Part shown: one piece after another, positions 33,438-45,875 of the stretch
Position numbering within the stretch: the first letter of the stretch is position 1
Layout of the letters: every line of letters starts with the position of its first letter
Assembly (NCBI GenBank): GCA_946122785.1
Contig: CAMGYJ010000004.1
Coordinates: forward strand, 19,490,150 to 19,554,149
Source: Linum tenue
Lineage: Eukaryota > Streptophyta > Magnoliopsida > Malpighiales > Linaceae
DNA: 64,000 bases
Direction: 5' to 3'
Notes under the pieces: generated by a model
The model's input: the letters and a program-made list of their open reading frames with translations, nothing else
Database searches by the model: none
What the model was told of the DNA's origin: nothing
Program-made: the position numbers and the translations under genes

Positions 33438-36400
33438 GACTTTTGTCATGGAACGTGAGAGGGATTGGGCCGTCCCTCACGTTCCAATCGCTGTTAGGGT
33501 TGGTTAGAATGAATAATCCGGATCTGGTCTTCTTGTCGGAAACTAGATCTCGTAGAAAGGTTGTTTCCCGTCGTATGCGGGGGTTAGGTTTGGAGTCTGA
33601 TTGTCGTTTTCTTGTTGATGCCATCGATATGTCTGGTGGCTTAGCGATAGGTTGGTCCTCGAGCACTTGTGCCTCGGTTATTTGTAGTTCGTCTTTTTTT
33701 ATCGCTGTTCGGATTAATAATTTTGAGATTCCTTATGTGGTGGTGTGTGTGTACGTGAGTTGTCTCGAGGCGGTGCAAAGGGGCCAGCTAGAGGTCCTGC
33801 GTGCGTTCTGCCAGGGGATTTCGGAACCTTTTGTCGTTATGGGTGATTTTAACTCGATCCTTTCGTCAAATGAAAAAGAAGGTGGGGTGCCGTGGGCCCC
33901 TGTCCAATCTCAGGATTTCCGGGGTTTTGTTGATTCGCTGGCGTTGATAGACCTTGGCTTTCAGGGCCCTCTCTTCACTTGAAAAATAAGAGGATGGGGA
34001 CTGCCTGTATTCAAAAACGTCTTGACCGCGTACTAGGGTCTGCTTCCTGGACAGAGTCGTTCCCTGACACGATTGTCCTTCATTGTACGGATATGGGTTC
34101 AGACCATCGTGCTCTTATCCTGGCGGATAAACCATTTAAGAGAACGGCCCGACGCTTGTTCCGATTCGATGCCCGCTGGGTGGATAACCCCAAGGTTCGC
34201 TTAATGGTCAAGTATATGTGGGATGAGGAGGAGACTGGCTCCTCAATGTTTCGGCTGTGGACGAAACTCAAAAAGGTCCGCCATATGATTTATGATTGGG
34301 CGCGTGCAGGTGATTCTAATTCGGCTCGGAATATTCGAGCGTTGCAAGAGGAGGTTAAGGCGGTGCGGAGCGCAAATCCGGTGGATTGGGATAGGATCAA
34401 GGAGTTGGAGCTGGAATTGGGTCGGAAATAGAGTGCGGAGGAGGTCTTTTGGAAACAAAAATCCCGAGTTCGATGGCTAAAGGAGGGCGATAGAAATTCC
34501 TCTTACTTTCACATGGTTACACGTGCTAGGCGTAAGAGGAATTTTATTGCAAAGTTGCGAAACTAGGATGGTGACTGGGTGGAGGACGAGGCAGATAAGT
34601 CTAAACTGGCAGTGGATTTTTTCGAGCATCTTTTTACCTCAGAAAACCAGGTGGAGAATATGGATGGTAGAGTGAATGCGCTACCTCTTGAGCGTATGGT
34701 TACGGCCGAGATGTACCAAGCTCTGGTTGCTGCAGTTTCGTCGGATGAGATTCGCCGGACGGTGTTCTCAATTGGTCCTACGCAGGCACTGGGATCTGAT
34801 GGGTTCACGACAAAATTCTTCCGGACTTTTTGGGACATTGTGGGGCCATTAGTGGTGGAGGCGGTGGGAACTTTTTTCGTTAATGGAAAACTCCTCCGTA
34901 GTTTTAATCACACGTGGCTTACGCTAATCCCAAAAGTGGAGGAAGTGGAGACTATGCGCCAATTGAGGCCTATCAGCTTATGCTAAGTTGTCTATAAGAT
35001 AATTGATAAGATTTTAGCAAATAGACTGGCAGTGGTATTACCAACGGTTGTCTCTCCTGAGCAAAACGCTTTTATCAAGGAGAGACAAATTGTTGATAAT
35101 GTGTTGATTGGGAATGAGATCATGCACCATCTTAAGATTAAGACGAAAGGAAAAACTGGTTACATGGCCCTAAAGGTTGATATGGAGAAGGCCTATGATA
35201 GGGTCGAGTGGCCTTTTTTGCTTTCGCTCTTGAAGAAGCTTGGTTTTGGTGAGCAATGGATCCGTTGGATCCAGGAGTGTATTTCATCCTCTTCTTTCTC
35301 TGTCATGATGAATGGGATGCCAGCTGGGTATTTCCGGCTGTCCCGAGGGCTTCGACAGGGCGACCCTTTGTCTCCCTTGTTGTTTGCGCTGTGTACGGAG
35401 GGTCTGACTGCGTTGATTAAGAAGGCGGAGGCGGAAGGAAGGTTAACTGGGGTTCGTGTTAGCCCGCGTGCGCCGATAGTGTCTCACTTATTGTTTGCGG
35501 ATGACTCATATATGTTTGTGAAAGCATCGGTGCAGCAGTGTGAGCACTTGCTTCAGGTTTTGGGGGAATATGAGGAACTAAGTGGCCAGCGGGTTAACTT
35601 GAACAAATCTGCGGTTTGCTTTAGTCGCAATATCCTAGAGGAGGATTGTACGACCATGGCGTCATGATTAGGGGTTGGCGCGGTAGGGGTCCAAGATAAG
35701 TATCTTGGGATTCCCACCCTAATTGCTCGGTCGAAATCTGATACTTTTCGGTTTCTGGAGGAGCGTCTGTTACAAAAGCTCCAAGGATGGAAACAGAAGC
35801 ACTTGTCTTGGGCTGCCAAGGAGACCTTGCTAAAATCAGTGGCGGCGGCTTTGCCGGTTTATGTCATGGCTTGTTTCAAGCTCCCTGTTGCGTTCTGCCG
35901 TCGCCTTGATAAGTATATGGCCCGTTTTTGGTGGGGGGATTCGATGGATAGGATCCACTGGATGTCGTGGCGGAAACTCTGCCGTAGTAAGCACGAGGGG
36001 GGTTTGGGATTTCGACGATTTGAGCAGTTCAACCAAGCTCTTCTTGTGAAGGTTGGATGGCGTATCTTGCATAACCCTGATTCGTTGCTGGCGCGAATTT
36101 ATAAAGGGAAGTATTTCCCCAATGGCAGCTTGCTGGTAGCCACAGCTCGGTCCAGGCCGTCTTGGGGGTGGCAGAGTGTCTTGTATGGTGTCAAGCTGCT
36201 GAAAGCAGGGTTGCGTTGGCAGGTTGGTTCGGGGGAGGAGGTGGAGATTGCGACTGATAACTGGGTGCCGGGGTGTCATCCTAACCCTCCTGTGGTGAAG
36301 GAGTCGGCCAACCTTTGGGAGGGCGCGACGGTGGCGGGGTTGCTGGGTGAAGAGCCGGGGACGTGGTGTGATGATTGTTTGGCGAACTGTTTTTCCCCTG

Positions 36401-37523
36401 AGGTGGCGAGGAAAATAAAAGCAATTGTTTTACCGAGAATGCCAATCCGCGACAAACTGGTCTGGCATGAGGATCGATCTGGTAAGTATACGGTGAAGTC
36501 TGGTTATTACTTGGCGGTGAGGATGAATAGGAGCAGGTGGCTAGCAAAGTGTGAGGCTTCCTGGATGGATCCGGGGTTGTGGAAAAAGCTGTGGAGCCTT
36601 AGTATCCCGCCGAAACTTAAGTTATTCCTTTGGCAAGTGATGAGCAGGATTTTGCCCACTACGGAGGCTTTCCTGGCTCGTGATATCCCAGTTCTGGAGC
36701 GGTGTCCGGTTTGTTGGTATGATATTGAGTCTCTGGAGCATATATTTTTTGAGTGCCCGGTGGTGAAGGATTTGTGGGCAGTGGCGGGATTGGAAATGGT
36801 AAGGGAAGGGCTGCCACAGGAGAACGTTGGCCTTTTTGTTCGCCGTTTGGTGGAGAAGGTAGCAGATGGGGGGTGGGTTCTGATGTGTTTCATCTCCGTT
36901 TTGTGGAGGGCGTGGAAGTCCCGCAATTGGGTTGTGTTTGATGGTTGTCAATTCACCAAGGAGGTTCTGCGGAACCAGTGGTTGACCCAGGTTGCGGAAT
37001 GGCGGGATGTGAGGGGTCCAGTGGTGGACCAGCAACTGGTTGGGCGTCAGGCTGTGCCGGTGTCACTGGTTCCGGTGCCGCAGGGTGTGTCTTGGGTATG
37101 CTCCTTTGATGGTGCGGTACGTGGGGTGTCACATTCAGCGGTGGGGTTTGTCCTACAGGGGCCGGATGGGGTGGTGCTTGGGGCTGCTGGGAGGGGGTTT
37201 GAGGGCTTACTGACCCGATGCTGGTGGCGCTTCGGGAAGCGATTTGGTGGTGTAGATCGATGGGGCTGACAGGGGTTTGCTATCAAGGGGATGCGAAGGT
37301 CGTCATAGATAAGGTTTTAGCCAGGTGCCTTTGGGATTGTCAAGGGGGCGCGGTGCTACAGGAGGTTCATGAGCTGCTGTTTAGTGTAGCTGGGGAGGTT
37401 CTCCGATTTGTAGGCAAGGATAACAATAGGGTAGCCCATAGGGTGGCTAGGAAGGCCCTTTCTTTGTTTCCTGCTCTTATTGGAGGGTTTGATTTTTGCG
37501 CTTGGCTCCGAATGGAGTTGTAA
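33434..37523 (+). pseudogene. LINE-A ORF2: endonuclease, reverse transcriptase, zf-RVT and RNase H, broken
   Basis: Starts at ATG 33434 (MRLLSWNVRGIG). The endonuclease segment shows SWNVRG, ETRS and GDFNSIL. A 1-bp deletion near 33981 turns FTWKNK into a frameshift; further on SDHRAL is kept. In-frame stops follow at 34429 (TAG), 34564 (TAG), 34984 (TAA) and 35665 (TGA). RT blocks are QALGSDGFTTKFF, LKVDMEKAYDRVEW, RGLRQGDPLSPLLF and the catalytic LLFADDSYMF (about 35487). The zf-RVT has RCPVCWYDIESLEHIFFECP (about 36700). A second frameshift near 37215 precedes the RNase H end (GDAKVVIDK, NNRVAHRVAR) and the stop at 37521-37523. Reverse transcriptase makes cDNA at the nicked target; this copy is inactive. 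Confidence 0.9.
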
Positions 37524-38664
37524 TCGTTTGTGATCTATTTGTTCTTGGTAATACAAGCTATCTTTTGTCAAAAAAAAAAAAAACTCCAATTCAATATGCA
37601 ATATTCAAACAAATGATATATGAGTTTTAACCCTCTCAAATATTTTAGACAAAAAAATCTCCCCCCTCACACACATTTGCAAAAAAAAAATACTAAATCA
37701 CAATTTCTTCTTTACTTTACTTGCTTCTAAAGTTATTGTTGACGTTGTTTGTTATTACTGCAAGATGTAAAAAAGACTTTTCAAATATGAAGTTAATCAA
37801 GAATGATTTTATAAATGAATTTTTAGTTGTATACATTGAAAAAGATTTGAGTCTCAAAATAAACAATGAATGTATTTTATAAACCTTTTAAAATATGAGC
37901 CGTCACACGTTGATGAGAGAAACTACTCATTAATTCAAAATTTATATGTTATTTTTAGATTATTTTATTTTATTTTATTTTTATCAAATGACTCATTTCT
38001 CCATAAAACATGAGTTCACCAATGTAGACTGTGTGGTGCTCGCACTTGTGCGCGAGCTCTTGAAGTTTAAGTCTGGTACGACCCATGGAGCATTCATGCT
38101 TGTACATAGTCGATCCATATACATTGTCTTCGATGTATGCTCTAACTATGTCGTGCTAGCTCAACCATGTGCCTAGGTATAGTTATATGCATGCATTATA
38201 ATAATTAAGTTTTTACCTATTCACAACACCAAGATAAAAACCGTCATAAATGCACCCAATATTTGATTTTGACTACCTGATGAAATACTACATTTGAATA
38301 AACTACAACTGGTGTCACAAATAATAATTATACTTCTAAATCATACATAAAATATTTCAAACATCACAAATATTAAGATTAAATTAATTATTATAAAGAG
38401 TAAAAATTGTATAATGAGGTTTTTAATAATTCATTTAAATTTTAATGCCCTATAAATTGATCAACACATCCGATCCAAAACTGACAAAATGAACATCATA
38501 TTAAACTCGATATCGTCTCATTATTGTCGGGTCAATTCATGCCCGAATAGCAAGAGTTTAACGTTTAGTAGTTAACCAGGCTAAAATTTTAGAAAACCAA
38601 TCACTTATATTTTGTACAAAATATTATTGTTTCGTATTCATGCCCGATTAGCAAATGTATTTTA

Positions 38665-39115
38665 CCTGAAATTATTATATCTTATAGAAAGTGATTAATT
38701 GTGAAATCAGAACTCAAGTAACATTGATTCAAACATTAAATAATAAATTATATGTGTGGTTCAGTTTTGACAAAATACATATGTGTAGCCAAAACATGGA
38801 TCTTTGTGACAATTTTTTTTTGTGACAAATCTACTCATAATATAAAGATAAAGTGGGCACAATAACGAAAAAGAGCTCCCTAGAATCACTCCTAGGCCAC
38901 GAAATTTGAAATGAGACTCTTATTTTCCAATTTTATCATTATATTATGTGTAGATTTGTCACAAAAAAATAATTATACTCGTCACAAAGGTCCATGTTTT
39001 GGTTACACTTCTGTATTTTGTCTAAACTAAAAAACACATACAATTTAATATTGATGTTTGAATTAATACTACTTGAGTTCCGATTTCAGAACTAATATCT
39101 TTCCATAAAATATAA
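38665..39115. mobile_element. Small foldback (MITE-like), arms about 170-190 bp
   Basis: The left arm runs from about 38665 to 38850 (CAGAACTCAAGTAACATTGA, CCAAAACATGGATCTTTGTG, GACAAATCTACTCATAATAT). The right arm, from about 38940 to 39115, is its complement (ATATTATGTGTAGATTTGTC, CACAAAGGTCCATGTTTTGG, ACTTGAGTTCCGATTTC). The loop is about 90 bp. Exact termini and target duplication were not resolved. Confidence 0.65.
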
Positions 39116-40533
39116 ATAACTTAAGATAAAAAGTAAATATAGAAGCATCATCACCAAACATATTCCTAGAGTTTAATCAAAGAAATAACGATAAATAAAA
39201 TGTAGCCTAGTTGATTACAATGCTCTTTCTTATTTAAGTGACCAACGTTCGAACTCCGATGATAATATTTTTAATATATAAACATGAACTAGGTGCAATG
39301 ACAAAAATGACCTTTCTAGAATCACTCTCAAACCACGAAATTTGAAATAGGAGAATTCCAACTCAGGTTTTGCCTTTATAGATTTTATAGATTTTTTTAT
39401 ACAAAATTCCCATTATACAGAATTTTCATTGTACATAATTTTTTCATTGTATAAATTGTTTTATTACACTAAATTTCTCTATACAAAAAACTTCCTGTAC
39501 ACAATTTTGTACATCATTGTACATAATCGTCATTCGCATTGAACCCAAATTTGATGCTTGCAAACCCGAACCAAATGAATTTACTTTCACATTCCATCCA
39601 TCTGAATTCAAATTGAATGGATCTGAAACTCGGTTCACTCGCTCTGGATTCGATTTCAGTTCACTAATTCTCGAAGCCACCCATTTGACAGCGTCTAAAT
39701 CGACCCTTTTACACCAGATCTTGCTTCAACCTAAAAAACCAACACTTTGAGAACCAAAGAATAAACCACTATTTTCTATGCTTGGCCTTGGCCAAGTATG
39801 ATTTTGACTAGACCCACAGCTGAATCCAATGCACAAGAACAATCCACACAGAAGCTGCATAGTCTTTGAAACATCATTTTCTATTTCTAGATTTGGTTGC
39901 AAATCTATTCCCACTCCCCACTTTGATTAACATTTAGTCTCTGTCTTGTCTTGCAAGTTGCAATAATCCCTAATTTGATAATTTCTCAACCACTAAAGAA
40001 CACGTCCAAGAAAACAATGATGCTAGAAGAACAGGTATACACATCATTGCCTACATTGCATTTAATCTACAAGTGTTTCCATCCTAAATTAGTCAAAATA
40101 CAATTAACCTCCAATCGGGCTAAAGCTAAAAAGCTAGGCTCGAAATTATATTCACAAACAAGAAGACAGAACTGATTGGTTTGCACACAACGCTCGACTT
40201 AATTCCTATAGTCCCAATTGGATTGTGATCTCAATATTGTATCTCAAGTCAAAACTATGTAGCTCAACAACCCGATTTGAATAAAATTGTTATTCAACAA
40301 GAAAATTTTACGAAGAGATTGTACCAAAAAGATAAGGTAATTTGCTACAAATTGGTCTCTCAATTAACATGGTCCACGAGAAACCATCCAACAAAACAAT
40401 CATACATAACGTCAAATATCTACAATCAATCCGTAATGAGTGTGCGTGAATGTAGCGTTGAATGGACTCATTTTACTCGAGGCTTCGCCCCCAACAATCT
40501 TTATATCTTCGGGAACACTAACGGACCTCGGTT

Positions 40534-40598
40534 GGATTCGAATCTGAGATCTGCAACTCCCAAACCTTCATTGTTGCGGCAGCTTTATCGTTAAACTA
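40534..40598 (-). other. tRNA-like box A/box B pair (SINE-like remnant)
   Basis: On the minus strand TAGTTTAACGA (40598-40588) is one mismatch from box A and GATTCGAATCC (40544-40534) is one mismatch from box B, separated by 43 nt. No cloverleaf or poly(A) end was seen. Confidence 0.3.
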
Positions 40599-40950
40599 TC
40601 TTACCTTGGGTGGTTATTTCGCTACTAAATGATGGCTTAATAGAGAAATAAACTTGAGGTGCAAATAAATAGCTTAATAAAATTCGACATTATTTCTTTT
40701 ATTCAAGCTCCACTATTTCATTATTTTTTTTATTCAAGCTCCACTCTTTCATTTTAGCTACATATCCTTGCATCAATCCCTCTCGCATTGGAATGGCAGT
40801 TCGGATATCATACACAGTTCGTATCGAGATAGGTCTATCCATATGAGTATGTAATTTAAAAAAAAATATTAAAAATATTTGTTTTTTTACTAAAAAAATA
40901 AAAAAACAAGGTATAACATGGTAAAATGTAGTTAAACTAGATTCTCACTT

Positions 40951-42201
40951 ATTTATAATTTTATTATTGCTAAATTATAATGCAATAACAATAAAATCCT
41001 TAGTAATCTGAGTAACATTATATTTGATTTAGACAAAACTAAGTCAAGGATGAAGGATGTCAGGATGTGTGAGGTCGAGAAGAGTACTCATACACGCCCG
41101 CTCCATAAGGGTTAGGTATTGCCCACTTTAAAACAAGTCAATATAGATCAGATAATATGGGTTGTGTCAAAAATTTCATCGCTATCTCAAGAATTTTTCA
41201 TACATATTACCTAAAATACCATCTTTTACATGAAACTTATGCAACTTCTTCAATTATAGGGGTTATATTTTTTTTAGTCATAATTATAGGGGTTATATGG
41301 TAGCAAAATAATGAGGTTATTTATACATGGGAGTACAAAAAGATGTGTTACAATTACAAAGTCGAGGGCAAGTAATGTTGCAAGGGCGGAGAGTTTTGAG
41401 CATATGTAATTATACAATTGAACTGAATAGTGAATATCAATCTAACAACACGTTATGAAGAAAAAAGTGGAACCAGACTTAAGTAATTTTGAAGTGCAAA
41501 AGACTAAGATTTTTTTTTGGAGTTGCATGATGTTGAGAAACTATTCCAAATTAGTGGTAGAAGAGGACATCCTCCTTCTCTTTTTCTAAAAATTGAGGTT
41601 AGTGAAAATCACATAAATGACAGTGAAAATTACAAATCTCATAAGTGAATTCATAGTTTGAAAGATAATCAAAGATGGGAAAGAACACATCTCCAACAAT
41701 TATTGCAAACGACTTGGATGAGGTAAATTTATTTTGCATGATAATGATGTTTCATATTTGTATAAGTTTTGCTTTCAAAGTTGTAGCGATGAAATGAGAA
41801 GAATGACAAGGACCTTTTTGATGGTGGAGGAATGATGTTGAGAAACTATTTACAACTTTATTATTCCTAAATTATAAAGCAATAAAAATACAATCCTAAG
41901 CAATCTGAGTAAAGTTATATATAATTTAGACAAAAAAGATCGAGCATGGAGGATGTCATGATGGATGAGGTCGAGAAGAGTACCTATACCCCCCCCCCAA
42001 TAAGGGGTATGTATTGCCCACTTAAACACATGTAAAATAGATCCGATAATATGGGTTATGTCAAAATTGTCATCCCTCTTTCATGAGATTTTCGTAATGG
42101 CTTATGTAAGAATTTTTCATACACATTACCTAAAATACCATCTTTTACATGAAACTTTAGTAACTTCTTTAATTATAAGAGTTATATGGTAGCAAAATAC
42201 C
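40951..42201. repeat. Diverged direct duplication (copies 40951-41320 and 41849-42201)
   Basis: Both copies run through CTAAATTATAAWGCAATAA, GAGGTCGAGAAGAGTAC, TATTGCCCACTT, GATAATATGGGTT, ACCTAAAATACCATCTTTTA and GTTATATGGTAGCAAAATA in the same order and orientation, about 900 bp apart. They differ by many substitutions and small indels. Copy 2 stops exactly where the Gypsy fragment begins. Neither copy codes. Confidence 0.8.
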
Positions 42202-44351
42202 ATCTTCTCCTTCTCGAACTCCTCCCGAGCCCGCTTCAGCTTGTCTGCAGAGTCAGACGCCAGCTGCTTCTTCTCCCGCTCCTTTTCGTCCAACAGACGC
42301 TTCCGCTCTGCTTCGAACTCTGCCCGCAACTCCTCCCGGACGCGCTCCCTCACGGTATCCATCTGATCCGCTAGCTTGCTCTGCAGAACGCCGAGCTCCA
42401 CTAACGCGTCATTGGCTTTGGATGTGGCCAACTCTGTGCGTACCTCAGCGCCAGCAAGCTTCCCCTCCAGTTGCTCAATCCGAGACTCCTCGGACCTCAA
42501 CTTTGCGCGCTCACGGCCCCGCTCCTGTTGAGCGCGGAAAGTTGTCAGCAAGCCCTACATACACAACGCACTAACACTTAGGAAATACTGCCATCAAAAA
42601 GTCGCTATCAACAGAAAAATAGCAATGCATACTTTACAAAAAGCCTTACCGCGAAATGGATTTGAGCCAGGTCCATGAGCGGATCAGACTTTTCCATGCG
42701 AGTCGGGATACCCAAAATAGGTCCCAGCGCTCGCAGGGCAACATTCACGGACGCAACGTTACACGCGGCGCCCGTATGAAACCGCACGTCGCGGAAATAG
42801 TCGATGGCTCCCCCGGCCATCTGCGGCAGCTGTTGCTGGACCCCGGCCCCAGACGAACTGCCGGAAGCGCCCCTCTCGGGACGAGCAGTGCTAGCCACTC
42901 GCGGCGTAGGTTCCGCAATCATCAGGGTTGCACGCGGTATCGCCTGCGCCGTCTCCGCAACTGGTTCAGCAATGCGCACCGCCTTCGGCGCCCTCCCAGA
43001 AGTTAGCGGCTGCTCCGCCCCCTTCCTTTTCCCACTCCTCTTCCCAGCGGCCTGCTCACCTTCCCTCGTCTTCTTCCTCCCAATGCGAGGAGCCTTCACG
43101 ACATCATCGACTGACATCATGCTGGCCAAGCTGGAAAAATCAACACCTGCGCCAATAAATAGTAAGAGGGCGGTTAATAAGAAAGAATACAAAACGGAAG
43201 AAGTACAACTAACCATCGGCAAATAGTTCGGCCAAACAGGCCTCGTGGACCCCAGCCGCGTATAGGTTGAACTTCTGCGGCATGCACGCCTCATACTCCT
43301 GATCGAGCCCGGCGTACCAGCCCAGCTCCGACTCGTATGCATGCGTGCCGCCCTTCTTCCAAACAGTCGGCTCTTCAACAAATTCACTCGCCCATTCCCC
43401 GGGAGTGGGCTTCACGTAAAAGAAGCGCTCGAACCAGGTCTTCTTCAGCTTAGGCGAGCCGTACACAAAGCCGTCAGGCCTGTTGTCACGGCGCTTGATC
43501 GAAAGGCAGTCACTTGTCTTGGTGGTCTCCTTGATCTTGTAGAACTTCCTGAACAGCCCATAAGTGGGCTCGATCTTGAGCCTCTTGCACGCAACTCGGA
43601 GACAGCTCGCGTGCATAATGATGGAAGGAGAGAGCCGCCCGATTGAGCACTTGAGCTGCCTATACAACACGCACAACAATGGGTCGATGGGAAATTTGAA
43701 TCCCATCATCCAGTACTCCGTGTAGACGCCGAACCAGCCCGGGGGGCAGTTCCCAACCATGCTGCGCACAGAGGGTACGGCGTACTACCAGCTGGGGGGC
43801 AACCCTAACCCGCGCACAATCTCTTCTACGTCTTCGCGCCCGTAGATGGAGGCGTGGTCGGGCCCGCGGAGAAGGTTGTCATGCGGGGCTGGCTGGTCGC
43901 CCCACATTTCCGCCCAGTCCAAAACAGTGTAGACCGCGCCTACGCCCTGCAACCCTAGGCGGCTCATCGCCTCTGACACGCGAATATGATAAACGGGCTC
44001 TGATTGCGTGTCCGACCACTCGCGCGCCTCGGAAGTCGTCCCTCCAGATCTCCTGTCATGAGAACGCCTGATTATCGGGACTCCTCGGGAGCCTGCTTGC
44101 CCACTCCCCGACGCAACCATATCGGCATTAGAAGACTCTTGAAAGCCCCTCCCAGAATCGATGTCGAACGACGACGACGCCGAAACCCCCTCGTCGTCAC
44201 TAGCCCCGCCGTCGTCTTTAACACCACCGTCGTCCCCGTTGCCGGAATCGGCCGGGTTCGACGAAGGTCTGGTAAAAGTAGGTGAGAAAGAAGAAAGATT
44301 ACCTTCTTCGCCCTGCACGACCTCGGTCTCATTGATGTTGGTGCTATCCAT
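42196..44351 (-). pseudogene. Antisense ORF of a Tat-like Gypsy element (gypsy-type transposase-like domain), copy 1
   Basis: The minus strand carries a spliced frame: 44351-43214 (MDSTNINETEVV ... LAELFADG), 43146-42650 (GVDFSSLASMMS ... AQIHFA) and 42554 to about 42196, a coiled coil (EQLEGKLAGAEVRTELA, ERVREELRAEFEAERKR). Both joins are GT/AG and in phase. One TAG at 43782-43784 interrupts the first exon; a further intron near codon 18 (a GTAATC follows GAAG) is possible. NCPPGWFGVYTEYWMMGFKF and the FYVKP segment match the plant gypsy-type transposase-like (PF04195) pattern. The frame is antisense to the element, whose polypurine tract and 3' LTR lie on the plus strand to the right, as known for additional antisense ORFs of Tat-lineage elements. 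The C-terminus is cut off at the junction with the direct repeat. Function unknown. Confidence 0.75.
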
Positions 44352-44967
44352 GGCAATACTCCGATTAGCAACAGCAAATGGCAGTCTTGAGGTTGTAGAA
44401 GAAGAAAAAGAATCTCGGAGAACAGAGAAATAGAAAAGCTTGAGAGCAAAATGTGAGGAATGACAGATGAGGGGAAACCCCCGAGAGCAGCCATGTATTT
44501 ATAGTTGCTGATGGGAAGTCGAGGGGTTAAAGTGTCATCGAGAGTCGCAACCGTCAGGGAATTTCGAAATTCAAAACGGCCGCCAAAACCGAGCAATCAT
44601 ACAGTGACACGTGGCAGACCCCGGTCCCAGGCAATCATAACAGTCTTAGGCACTAGCCGTTGACGTCACGAGTGACGCGCAACGCCTGGGGGGCATGGCA
44701 TACCCGCAAAGGAGAAAATCCCACCCCCAAAAATCCTCAAAGAGAATCCCGCAGGGATCGCGCTCGCGCAGAGATCAAACGACCGCGCCTCACGACGATC
44801 AATCTTCAACCCGGAGTAGAGCGCGTAACGAACAGAAGAATCCCATGAAAGTCGCGCGACCGTAACGACTTCAAAGTGCGTGAGTCCTAGTCTACCGCGC
44901 GTAACAAGCTCGGAAAAACACTCCCCGCGAAACACATGGGTCCGATTCTACCGAGCGAAAATCTCAA

Positions 44968-45006
44968 CAGGAGGTGTTCGAGAAACACCCCCTGTTGGGG
45001 GGCAAT
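44968..45006 (+). other. Hairpin and polypurine tract before the Gypsy 3' LTR
   Basis: AACAGG-A-GGTGTT and AACACC-C-CCTGTT form an inverted repeat with a single mismatch just before GTTGGGGGGCAAT, the polypurine tract that primes plus-strand synthesis. The LTR then begins TGTTGGGC at 45007. Confidence 0.65.
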
Positions 45007-45545
45007 TGTTGGGCATATGACTCGGACCATCCCCGCGCCAAAGGAACATATCGGACCGCGCGCCGCAAGGGACACGGCCGAGCGCGACACCATCGATGGT
45101 GCGAAGACCTCGAGCGCGACAATGATAAAGCTACGCGCGCAAGAGAAGTGGCCAGGCGCTGACCGGACCAAAGAGCCGCAGAGAGTGTCATCACACTTCC
45201 CGAGGGAAGGTCACATCAAGGTCCTAGATACAGTCATAGGTAAGCCCCTGACATGTCCTAGGTAGAGGGATGGCCTAAATCCCTGACATGTCAGTGGTCA
45301 TGTCATTGTACCATCATGTAATCCACCCACTCACCCACCATGTAGCCTATAAATATGGCATTTACTCCGGTGGGTGAGGGGATCGCATTTTAGTGATTCT
45401 ATCTCTATAACGTCAACTTCTCTCTCTAAAACTCCAACTCTTTGGTTCTCATCTTTCTGAACGATTTTCCTCTCTTGTGTTCTTCTTGACCCACATTCTT
45501 CCCCGAACCTCACTCCTATACTCAGTTAGGTTCAAACATATACAT
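45007..45545 (+). mobile_element. 3' LTR of Tat-like Gypsy element 1 (right end uncertain)
   Basis: Begins TGTTGGGCATATGAC directly after the polypurine tract. A TATA box, TATAAATA, lies at 45348-45355, followed by a pyrimidine-rich stretch typical of R/U5. The 3' end was not located; 45545 is a guess near AAACA, and the LTR could extend to the LINE-B insertion or past it. The gag and pol that should lie to the left on the plus strand are missing, so only the 3' end of the element survives here. Confidence 0.6.
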
Positions 45546-45849
45546 TTTAAACACGTTCATAATTTCCCAAGGTTGTCTTTCTTTACCATTTTGAGAAGGT
45601 TGTAAAAGTTCATTAATGGGGAGAAGATGATATTGATTTATCCTTTTCTTTAAGTTATTCACTTTTGATTGCTTGATTGTCAAGGTTTTTAGATTGTCAA
45701 CTTGATTAGGATGACAATCCGATTAAAACGTCATCTCCGATGTTACACTATTTTCCCCAAACTAAGTTTATAATCCTTCCGATTTCATTAGGTCATGTTC
45801 TTTTAGAAGAAAAAGTTGGTACAATGATCAAATTGGTTAAGATCACAAT
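45546..45849. other. Non-coding DNA before LINE-B
   Basis: No gene seen; possibly more of the Gypsy LTR. It ends with GATCACAAT (45841-45849), the left copy of the LINE-B target duplication. Confidence 0.4.
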
Positions 45850-45875
45850 TTAGAACCATCTGAACTAGTACATCA

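Larger units (their letters stand above)
30714..37582 (+). mobile_element. LINE-A: full-length plant L1-type LINE, mutated, 6.87 kb
   Basis: A perfect 15-bp duplication, ACTCCAATTCAATAT, flanks the element (30699-30713 and 37583-37597), preceded on the right by a poly(A) run at 37570-37582. Order: 5' region with a 153-bp tandem duplication, ORF1 (DUF4283-type plus CCHC knuckle), ORF2 (endonuclease, reverse transcriptase, zf-RVT, RNase H). The flanking duplication shows the whole unit inserted in one event. ORF lesions are listed under the ORFs; the copy cannot make full-length protein. Confidence 0.92.
37598..40950. other. AT-rich intergenic DNA with small repeats
   Basis: No supported gene. 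Apart from the foldback at 38665-39115 and the tRNA-like boxes at 40534-40598, it holds a TATTTTATTTTA microsatellite near 37962-37981. A 65-bp segment (CTAGAATCACTC...CCACGAAATTTGAAAT) occurs both in the loop of that foldback (38880-38912) and at about 39318-39350. Confidence 0.45.
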
